This document shows, one piece after another, positions 29,986 through 35,601 of a stretch of DNA of 35,601 nucleotides; the stretch's first letter is position 1, and every line of letters starts with the position of its first letter. The position numbers were made by a program, and so were the translations under genes. Below the pieces are notes generated by a model. It was not told where the DNA came from. It ran no database searches and saw only the letters and a program-made list of their open reading frames with translations. Source of the stretch: a virus; IMG/VR virus record IMGVR_UViG_3300034019_000188, positions 1 through 35,601 of that record; one strand, 5' to 3'.

Positions 29986-30228
29986 CTAAGGCTTGACCTC
30001 AAGTTTGGCGATCCGCTGCTCGATCTGGTTTAACCGACCGAAAACTTCTACGCGATCAGTACGGAAGTCGTCGTGCAGTTGCTGAATCTTTTCAGCAACG
30101 CTTTCTACTGCCATCGTCAGCCTGAGCACAGAGTCCCGGCTTTCGCCGCTGCGGCGTGAAACACCTGTGAAAGCCATTGCCGCTACAGAGATGCTGGCTC
30201 CTGTAACAGCAGCAAGAATCTCAACCAC
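29986..30228 (-). CDS. Membrane-anchored coiled-coil protein (holin/antiholin candidate)
   Basis: 80 aa from GTG. One N-terminal membrane helix (EILAAVTGASISVAAMAFTG) then a long charged coiled coil (VAEKIQQLHDDFRTDRVEV, LNQIEQRIAKLEVKP). The layout fits a holin-type or antiholin-type protein next to lysis genes. Start divergent from the plus-strand holin candidate with 27 bases between. Confidence 0.7.
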   Translation of the reverse strand: MVEILAAVTGASISVAAMAFTGVSRRSGESRDSVLRLTMAVESVAEKIQQLHDDFRTDRVEVFGRLNQIEQRIAKLEVKP

Positions 30229-30255
30229 GTTCAGGGCTCTAGCTACGCTCTCATT

Positions 30256-30504
30256 ATGGCAACACCTCGGCGCCGGTCCCCTAATAACACTCGGATTGCC
30301 GAGCTGGTCCGGCTATGCGTGCTCACATGGACGGCAACCTTATTGACTGCCAGCTATGCCGGTTTGCTGCCTAAAATGGACCCTACCTTTATTGCCAGCA
30401 TCTTTACCGGCTCGCTGGCTTGGTACGGTATTAGCAAGATGGAACGCGATGAAACATCGGCTCCTACAGTGAAACCATCGCGTCCACCTGCAAAAAAGCC
30501 ATGA
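30256..30504 (+). CDS. Putative holin
   Basis: 82 aa. Basic N-terminus (RRRSPNNTR), two membrane helices (LVRLCVLTWTATLLTASYAG and PTFIASIFTGSLAWYGI) separated by a short turn, and a Lys/Pro/Arg-rich C-tail. Size and two-helix plan are those of class II holins. It is 0.6 kb downstream of the endolysin and overlaps the next gene by 4 bases. Confidence 0.72.
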   Translation: MATPRRRSPNNTRIAELVRLCVLTWTATLLTASYAGLLPKMDPTFIASIFTGSLAWYGISKMERDETSAPTVKPSRPPAKKP

Positions 30505-30857
30505 AATGGCGCCTTCTGCTGCTGGTCTTGGTGTTTCCCGTTCCGGCAATGGCTCAGTCGGTCACGCCCAACTTCACCCAGGGCAGCATGACCAGCACGA
30601 CCACCACAACGCAGACCATCAACGAAACGATCCAGACGCAGGTCTTTGGTGGCGCTTATCGCAGTGTGTCAGCCACCAACGTGACGCCAAGCGGGGACAT
30701 CAACGCCGCTGGTACTACCTTCAGCGTTACAACCCCTGGCAATACCTACAGCTTGGAAGTGGTAACCCGTGCCGCTGGCATCGTCGAACAGACAGACATC
30801 ACCCGCACTATTACAACCAACGCCACCACCAACTCGCTGTCTGTCTTCTCGCAGTAG
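30501..30857 (+). CDS. Secreted cyanophage protein A
   Basis: 118 aa. Signal peptide MKWRLLLLVLVFPVPAMA with cleavage before QSV. Mature part is Thr/Asn-rich beta sequence (TSTTTTTQTINETIQTQVFG, NVTPSGDINAAGTTFSV). I recall similar exported proteins from cyanophages. Likely virion surface or periplasmic; function unknown. ATG overlaps the previous stop. Confidence 0.78.
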   Translation: MKWRLLLLVLVFPVPAMAQSVTPNFTQGSMTSTTTTTQTINETIQTQVFGGAYRSVSATNVTPSGDINAAGTTFSVTTPGNTYSLEVVTRAAGIVEQTDITRTITTNATTNSLSVFSQ

Positions 30858-31363
30858 TCCTAGCCTTGCCAGCCAAGGCACAAGACAGCGGCGGCACCAC
30901 GGCAATCGCTAATCCTGTGGCGACCTCAACCGGCAGCGTGAGTAATCAAGCTGTCCAGATCAATCAAGGTAGTTACAGCCAACAAGGCTTTGGTGGCGGG
31001 CACATTTGCAACAGTGCCACCATGGTGTTCACGCCCTTTTACTTGGGCAACGATATATATCAATTAGAAGCGCCTTACACGCGCAACGCTAACTTCGGCG
31101 CACAAGTCAGCCTCAGTGTGCCGTTGGACTTTGAGATGGTCAACCTGTGTAAGCAGCTAGCTAAACGCAAGCTAGAGAAGGAACGGCTGGACTACGAACT
31201 GGTGCGTCTGATCAAATGCACCGAGGTCATGAAGAGTGGTTTTACTTTTGCGCCGGGCTCGCCGTTTGCAACGATCTGCAGTGACGTTGTGCCAATCGCT
31301 GCCGCGCCCAAGACTTCACCGGCTTCCCCCGCATCTTCTGCAACCGCTTCACCGCAACGCTAA
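30833..31363 (+). CDS. Secreted cyanophage protein B, start not identifiable
   Basis: ~176 aa in the -1 frame relative to its upstream neighbour. The frame opens with a signal-peptide-like LAVCLLAVVLALPAKA, then GGTTAIANPVATSTGSVSNQ, NQGSYSQQGFGGG and MNLC-like MVNLCKQLAKRKLEKERLDYE, ending FAPGSPFATICSDVV. These are features I associate with cyanophage exported proteins. There is no ATG, GTG or TTG near the signal peptide in frame. Either the start is non-canonical or the protein is made by frameshift from the upstream gene. Start coordinate is the first codon of the signal-like segment. Confidence 0.7.
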   Translation, partial: LAVCLLAVVLALPAKAQDSGGTTAIANPVATSTGSVSNQAVQINQGSYSQQGFGGGHICNSATMVFTPFYLGNDIYQLEAPYTRNANFGAQVSLSVPLDFEMVNLCKQLAKRKLEKERLDYELVRLIKCTEVMKSGFTFAPGSPFATICSDVVPIAAAPKTSPASPASSATASPQR

Positions 31364-31832
31364 TCACCGGCTTGAACAGCGACACCAACCGCTTAAACAA
31401 TGCTGTCGCACCAAGCGTGGCGGCAACACTGATCACACTGGTGGTTGCTGCGGCGCTCAAAATCTCCGCCTTTGGCACAGGGATTTGTATTGCGGTGCCC
31501 GGTAATGTGATTGTGGTTGTCTCTGCGCTAGTTGGTTGTGCAGGAGCCTCAATCGTTTTGGCTGGTTCTATTTCGGGCGACAGCTCCCACGCTGGCGGGG
31601 GTTGGATTGCTATTGGCGGTATTGATGCCGGTGCTATGGCTGGTGTCGCAGCAGGCTTCTCAGGAGGTTGCTCCTGGCTCGCGGGTGGTATGCCTACGTC
31701 GTTGACCGGGGTGTAGGGATACACCATCGGCGTATAAGAAGGCACCACCGCCCGAGGTAATTCCAGCCATGGCGCTGGGATCTCAGGCGGATTAGCAAGT
31801 GGCAGTGCCGGCAGCAGGACCGGCGGTTGCAT
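31242..31832 (-). CDS. Proline-rich protein with C-terminal membrane segment
   Basis: 196 aa. Residues ~1-115 are Pro/Ala-rich (IPAPWLELPRAVVPSYTP, PEKPAATPAIAPASIPPIAI), then a membrane-type segment (AAATTSVISVAATLGATALF) followed by basic helix (KRLVSLFKPVISVAVKRLQ). I associate this layout with a conserved cyanophage protein of unknown role. The Pro-rich arm could span the periplasm. Its 3' end overlaps the convergent secreted gene by ~120 bases. Coupled to the tiny gene upstream (TAATG). Confidence 0.72.
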   Translation of the reverse strand: MQPPVLLPALPLANPPEIPAPWLELPRAVVPSYTPMVYPYTPVNDVGIPPASQEQPPEKPAATPAIAPASIPPIAIQPPPAWELSPEIEPAKTIEAPAQPTSAETTTITLPGTAIQIPVPKAEILSAAATTSVISVAATLGATALFKRLVSLFKPVISVAVKRLQKMRGKPVKSWARQRLAQRHCRSLQTASPAQK

Positions 31833-31969
31833 TAACCCTTACCTTGGCCGCGCATCTTTTTGCGGCCGTGATTTGGCAGGCTGTGTTGTCCTTGGCCTTG
31901 CCGAGTGCGCTTTGGTTTGCCGGGGGTGTGCTCTACGCGGGCGGTGCCGGTTTTTGACTTAACAGCCAT
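31832..31969 (-). CDS. Small basic cyanophage protein
   Basis: 45 aa: MAVKSKTGTARVEHTPGKPK, TRQGQGQHSLPNHGRKK and ending GQGKG. The TRQGxGxHS core is one I recall from many cyanophage genomes. Strongly basic. Coupled at both ends (ATGA with the upstream gene and TAATG with the downstream gene). Confidence 0.8.
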   Translation of the reverse strand: MAVKSKTGTARVEHTPGKPKRTRQGQGQHSLPNHGRKKMRGQGKG

Positions 31970-32244
31970 CAGCAATCCACCGCGTCGGCGTATTCGGGTT
32001 GGGTCTTGAGCCAGGCATAGCCAATGGCAAGCGGATCAGCGCCGGGCTGCAGTTCTGCCGTGGGTGCAAACACCGTGCAATCGAACACCGGACTGGCGTT
32101 GGCGTGCCGTGCATCAGCATTGGCATAATGCGAAACCTGCATCAGGCACTGTTCTTTATCGCAGCGCATCAAGGTAATGCGGGCGTAGGTGTCGGCAAGC
32201 GGGATGCCGATGTTGGTTTCAGCTAGGGAACTTGTGAAGGCCAT
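31969..32244 (-). CDS. Fibre-cassette protein, unknown
   Basis: 91 aa from ATG 32244, which overlaps the stop of the fibre gene (TAATG); a longer frame would run antisense to nothing useful inside the fibre gene. LADTYARITLMRCDKEQCLM, SPVFDCTVFAPT and the C-terminal IGYAWLKTQPEYADAVDC. Resembles small proteins that follow tail fibres, perhaps chaperones. Four cysteines. Confidence 0.72.
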   Translation of the reverse strand: MAFTSSLAETNIGIPLADTYARITLMRCDKEQCLMQVSHYANADARHANASPVFDCTVFAPTAELQPGADPLAIGYAWLKTQPEYADAVDC

Positions 32245-33518
32245 TAGAAGGTCATCTCCGTGGTGTTGATTTTGCAGACCCAGCGGATCGTGGTGGCTGC
32301 TGCACCAGTCACTTCCACTTTGATGCCGCCGTTGGTCGTGTCTGCGGTGACGGCAACCACCCATGCTGCAGCGCCTGCGTCGTTGTGGGTCATGGTGACG
32401 GTGGCCGTACCAACCATGGTGGTGGAGGCTGCGTTGGCGCCGCGCTTGATGGCACCGTTGATCGTCCAGCGGGCAGTGTTGCCAGCACCAGTCACGCCAG
32501 CGATCACCTCACCCGAGAAGCTGTAGGCGCTGTTGTTAGGCAGGATGACTTGGTTGGTGGTGCCTGCGGCGCTGGTGTTGCTGGTGAGGACTGTTGTTGC
32601 GTCGCTGGTGGTTTGGCGGGCTAGAAGAAGGAGGGCGGATTGGGTGACGCCTTGAACGGTTGTAATAGGTGTTTCACATGCAGGAAAAACGTGATAACCC
32701 CTAATACTACGGGTTGTTCCATAAAAACCTCCGCCAATAAAAGAGTAAGCACCGGAAGCGGTATTATTCTCGCCGCCGCCTACAAAACTGTTAAGACCAG
32801 AAGCAGTATTACCAAAACCGCCGCAAATAACGCTGGCGTAGCCGGACGCGGTGTGGCTTCCGCCACCAATAATGCTTGTATATACGTTAGATGCAGTATT
32901 AACTTGTCCCCCGCCAACAACAGCCCGAGTACTACTTGCTGTATTAAAGTTCCCACTCCCCACAAATGCCGACCCGCCACTCGCCGTATTGCCCTGTCCC
33001 CCACACACCGTTGCGTGCGTGTTGGTTTGGGCGGTGTTGCTCTGGCCGCCGCCGACGAAGCTGTAGTTGCTGGATGCGCGTGCGCCATACCCAGCCACAA
33101 CTCCGCTGTATTGACCGCTTGCGATATTGTCAAAACCGCCCGCAACAGTGCTTGAAACTGCTGAGGCGATGTTATCCACACCACCTCCCACAAAAGTCCA
33201 TTGCCCGGAAGCAGTATTACTTTCGCCAGCAACTATGCCGCTGCTGGCACCGGATGCAATTTGCGCGGCGGCTGTTCTTGTTTTTTGCCAATCCGTCGCC
33301 CTAGTTCCCCGCTTATTACCGCCCGCCGCTGTCCCATCCGGCACCTGAGCCAATGTTGCACCTGTGCCTTTGGCGACCAGTGCAATATCCGCATCGGCCA
33401 CGCCAACCGGCGTTTCACTGATCGCTGTGACAGGCATGGTGCTGTTGACGCCACTATTGAACAGCCTGGCAACAATCCGCAGTGACGATGACGCCCAGCC
33501 AACTGGGTTTAGGTTCAT
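32244..33518 (-). CDS. YadA-like beta-roll tail fibre protein
   Basis: 424 aa. Residues ~95-290 carry about 12 short repeats of the form NTASG..S.V.GG..N (for example NTASGQWTFVGGGVDN, NTASGLNSFVGGGENN), the left-handed beta-roll of YadA-type trimeric adhesins. The N-terminal ~90 residues attach to the virion (VGWASSSLRIVARLFNSG), and the C-terminal ~130 are beta-rich and probably the binding head. Likely receptor-binding fibre. Coupled to 31969-32244. Confidence 0.82.
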   Translation of the reverse strand: MNLNPVGWASSSLRIVARLFNSGVNSTMPVTAISETPVGVADADIALVAKGTGATLAQVPDGTAAGGNKRGTRATDWQKTRTAAAQIASGASSGIVAGESNTASGQWTFVGGGVDNIASAVSSTVAGGFDNIASGQYSGVVAGYGARASSNYSFVGGGQSNTAQTNTHATVCGGQGNTASGGSAFVGSGNFNTASSTRAVVGGGQVNTASNVYTSIIGGGSHTASGYASVICGGFGNTASGLNSFVGGGENNTASGAYSFIGGGFYGTTRSIRGYHVFPACETPITTVQGVTQSALLLLARQTTSDATTVLTSNTSAAGTTNQVILPNNSAYSFSGEVIAGVTGAGNTARWTINGAIKRGANAASTTMVGTATVTMTHNDAGAAAWVVAVTADTTNGGIKVEVTGAAATTIRWVCKINTTEMTF

Positions 33519-33910
33519 GTCAAATCACCCCCGAACGCCAGCACACGCACGGTGCCAGTCGTCGGAGCAACTGTGATCGTCGCCCCCAGTTTGTGGCTCG
33601 CGCTTGGCAGCACCAGATCCGTGTACGCGGTCACCAGCCTGTAAGCCTTAGTTGTGTTGCTACCCGTCGTGGCGCTGATCGTGATCTGATCGAACAAGTC
33701 CCACTGCGTCCCGTCGTACAGGAACAGGTTTACCAGTGCCGCAACCGTCGTCGCAGTGCCTTGGACGTTTACGCTCAAGATCCTGGTGCCAGCAGACACA
33801 CCAACAATCAGGTCGTTGATCGTGCCGGTGCCATCAGTGGCGGTGTTTGCCGTGCTGAGCGACAGGCGCCCGATGCGCGGTGTTGAGATAAATGCGGGTG
33901 AGGCGGCCAT
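33515..33910 (-). CDS. Beta-rich fibre-cassette protein
   Basis: 131 aa. Starts SPAFISTPRIGRLSLSTANT and is almost all beta (VALVNLFLYDGTQWDLF, KLGATITVAPTTGTVRV). Typical of small virion proteins linking fibre genes in cyanophages. Start overlaps nothing upstream but ends inside the next start by 4 bases. Confidence 0.72.
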   Translation of the reverse strand: MAASPAFISTPRIGRLSLSTANTATDGTGTINDLIVGVSAGTRILSVNVQGTATTVAALVNLFLYDGTQWDLFDQITISATTGSNTTKAYRLVTAYTDLVLPSASHKLGATITVAPTTGTVRVLAFGGDLT

Positions 33911-33913
33911 GGC

Positions 33914-35377
33914 TTAAATACAAACGCTGTTGAGGTAAAGGTTGCCGCCGGTAGAGCTGCCACCGCCTCCACCTGTTGCACTAATCGTACCGGCGGAAAG
34001 CGTTAAACCACTACCAATCGTGATCTCTTCAGCAACACCCGTTCCAGCAGTTGAGCGTCCCAGCAACTTGTTGGTAGCCATGCTGGTGCTGACGGTTTGT
34101 GTGCCGCTGTCGTAGCTGATCGGAGCCGTGGCAGCGACCACACCAGCCGGACCCGTGGCGCCTGTAGCGCCTGTTGCACCCGTTGCGCCAGTAGCTCCGG
34201 TGGCACCCGTTGGACCTTGAGGACCGATCAGGCTTGTTCCCGTGCCCCACGTGCCAGCCGTCTTCGGTCCGTAAATTTCATCAGCGGTGGTGTCAATGTA
34301 AAAGTCGCCGTTAACGCCAAGACCGGAAGACGGAGCGCCGCTGCCATTCAGAACGGTTTTGCCGTCAGTTCCGGCAGGTCCGGTCGCACCCGTCGCGCCA
34401 GTGGCTCCCGTTGCACCAGTGGCTCCTGTGGGACCGGGATCACCTTGCAAACCCTGCGGACCTGTCGCACCTGTTGCACCAGTGGCTCCAGTTGCACCTT
34501 GGATGCCTTGCGGTCCTTGCGGCCCTGTAGCACCTGTTGTTCCAGTCGGTCCCTGAGGGCCAATCAGGCTTGTTCCCGTACCCCACGCGCCAGCAGTCTT
34601 TGGTCCGTAAATCTCATCGGCAGTGGTGTCGATGTAAAAGTCACCATCAACGCCTAAGCCAGACGAGGGTGCGCCGCTGCCATTAAGGATCGTCTTGCCG
34701 TCTGCACCAGCAGCGCCCGTTGCACCTGTTGCACCTGTAGCACCTGTAGCACCCTGCGGACCCGTCGCACCTGTTGCTCCAGTGGCGCCCGTATCACCGC
34801 GAGGGATGGTGAAGTCAAAAACAGCAGCAGAACTGGTGCCGCTATTGGTGACGACTACGCTCGATCCCGCCGTGCCAGTGGTGACCGTGCCAACGGCAAT
34901 CGTTGCGGCAGTACCTGCAGGACCAGTAGCACCCGTAGCTCCGGTGGCGCCTGTTGCACCAGTAGCGCCCGTGGCGCCTGTCGGTCCGGGATCGCCCTGT
35001 GGTCCCTGTGGTCCGGTATCCCCCGTGTCGCCTTTTGGTCCCTGCGCTCCGGTGGCACCTGTTGCACCAGTGGGTCCGGCTGGTCCGGTTGCACCCTGCG
35101 GTCCCGTCGCGCCAGTGGATCCAGCGGGGATAATGAAGTCGAGGATTGCGGCGCCAGTTGTGCCGCTATTGGTGACAGTCGCGCTGCTGCCCGGAGCGCC
35201 GGTTGTGACCGTGCCAACTGCAACGGTGGCGGCTGGACCCTGTGCGCCAGTGGCACCTTGAGGACCAGTCGTAGTCGCCGTCAGCGTTGAGGTCTGCGGG
35301 ACTGTGACGACAGTAGTGCTGCCGTTTTCAGTGACCGTGACGGTATTGGTTACCGTGCTGACGTTGACGGTGGTCAT
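33914..35377 (-). CDS. Collagen-like tail fibre protein
   Basis: 487 aa. Long Gly-X-Y runs ([23 protein letters not shown]) that should form a triple helix, separated by small beta modules. One module, beginning [12 protein letters not shown] and containing [15 protein letters not shown], occurs twice almost unchanged. Another (VGTVTTG..GSS...TNSG) also occurs twice. The C-terminus ends [14 protein letters not shown] after a Gly run. Likely part of the adsorption apparatus. Starts just 4 bases into the preceding gene. Confidence 0.9.
   Translation of the reverse strand: MTTVNVSTVTNTVTVTENGSTTVVTVPQTSTLTATTTGPQGATGAQGPAATVAVGTVTTGAPGSSATVTNSGTTGAAILDFIIPAGSTGATGPQGATGPAGPTGATGATGAQGPKGDTGDTGPQGPQGDPGPTGATGATGATGATGATGATGPAGTAATIAVGTVTTGTAGSSVVVTNSGTSSAAVFDFTIPRGDTGATGATGATGPQGATGATGATGATGAAGADGKTILNGSGAPSSGLGVDGDFYIDTTADEIYGPKTAGAWGTGTSLIGPQGPTGTTGATGPQGPQGIQGATGATGATGATGPQGLQGDPGPTGATGATGATGATGATGPAGTDGKTVLNGSGAPSSGLGVNGDFYIDTTADEIYGPKTAGTWGTGTSLIGPQGPTGATGATGATGATGATGATGPAGVVAATAPISYDSGTQTVSTSMATNKLLGRSTAGTGVAEEITIGSGLTLSAGTISATGGGGGSSTGGNLYLNSVCI
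34211..34705. repeat. Duplicated module in collagen-like gene
   Basis: A segment of roughly 155 bases occurs at about 34211-34370 and again at 34551-34705, ~340 bases apart, with collagen-coding sequence between. The copies differ at scattered third positions, suggesting an old duplication or repeated conversion. Confidence 0.75.
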
Positions 35378-35601
35378 GCCGTATAACCCTCGGACACGTA
35401 AACAATGCCTTCTAGGTAATACTCCTTGAGGCCGGATCCGTTGGTCAACAGTACGTCGTAATACGCCTCATTGGGGAACAGCGCGGTTTGCTCGTCGGTG
35501 AGCGAAATGGTAATCGTTCCCGTGCTGCGGTTTGTATAAACGACGGTGAAATCGGCGTATTTGGTGGTCCGGTCTTGGTTCCACACCTGTGAGGCAGCGG
35601 T
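35374..35601 (-). CDS. Adhesin/fibre protein, 5' end off window
   Basis: C-terminal 75 codons of a gene entering from the right. [40 protein letters not shown] and [12 protein letters not shown] fit the BppU-like or cyanophage structural domains with repeated beta strands. The in-frame GTG at 35586 is probably internal since the frame is open to the edge. Its stop overlaps the collagen-like gene start. Confidence 0.7.
   Translation of the reverse strand, partial: TAASQVWNQDRTTKYADFTVVYTNRSTGTITISLTDEQTALFPNEAYYDVLLTNGSGLKEYYLEGIVYVSEGYTA

Noticed and set aside
30506-30832. 5' extension of the second secreted protein frame
   Set aside because: His/Gln/Arg-rich out-of-frame reading of the upstream secreted gene and not protein-like.
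34695-35261. Plus-strand Pro/Ala/Val repeat frame
   Set aside because: Reverse reading of the Gly-X-Y collagen repeats, not an independent gene.
1-35601. tRNA, rRNA, integrase, att sites and toxin-antitoxin pairs
   Set aside because: Looked for on both strands; nothing with convincing structure or motifs. Lysogeny genes may lie outside the window.

Overview
The window looks like most of the genome of a tailed, lambda/HK97-like siphophage (or prophage) of a cyanobacterium, probably a Synechococcus/Cyanobium-type picocyanobacterium. The tail-tip genes are lambda-like (K, L, M, tape measure, G/GT frameshift). The cyanobacterial link rests on a cyAbrB-family regulator, a cyanobacterial-type RpoD-like sigma factor, and several small or secreted proteins of kinds I associate with cyanophages. 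No integrase, excisionase, tRNA, rRNA or CRISPR array was seen. All family names are from reading the protein sequences; no database was searched.

Layout. (1) 1-21.9 kb, almost entirely minus strand and read right to left: replication initiator with five internal palindromic iterons (likely origin), small early proteins, ParB-methyltransferase fusion, terminase small and large subunits, cyAbrB regulator, HNH nuclease, conserved unknown, an unusual ~530-bp structured gap, portal, MuF-like head protein, several tiny proteins, scaffold, major capsid protein, a likely decoration protein, connector genes, two tandem tail-tube paralogues, G/GT chaperone, tape measure, and tail-tip proteins M, L and K. 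K runs off the left edge. (2) 21.9-29.7 kb, plus strand: RecB-like nuclease, a run of tiny coupled ORFs, RusA resolvase, single-strand annealing protein, SSB, terminator, sigma factor, NrdR-like zinc ribbon, and a two-domain endolysin (GH24 lysozyme plus C39-like peptidase). One membrane protein gene (27970-28374) lies antisense in this block. (3) 29.7-35.6 kb: small membrane proteins on both strands (holin candidates), two secreted proteins, then a minus-strand fibre cassette (YadA-like beta-roll protein and a collagen-like fibre) that runs off the right edge.

The left edge stops inside K and the right edge begins inside a fibre/adhesin gene, both on the minus strand. The simplest reading is a circular or circularly permuted genome whose missing piece carries lambda I/J-like genes.

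How it works together: the initiator and iterons would load the host replisome, since no polymerase or helicase is visible. Nuclease, annealing protein, SSB and RusA form a recombination module. Terminase, portal, scaffold and capsid build heads, the tail block builds a long flexible tail, and endolysin plus holin candidates lyse the cell. Unusually many regulators are present: sigma factor, cyAbrB, three ribbon-helix-helix proteins and a zinc ribbon.

The most unusual signal is in 14909-15439: three ~45-nt double-hairpin elements, each CTG-stem-CAG-stem-CTG with the middle CAG shared by both hairpins, and with compensatory base changes between copies. I do not recognise this element in tailed phages.
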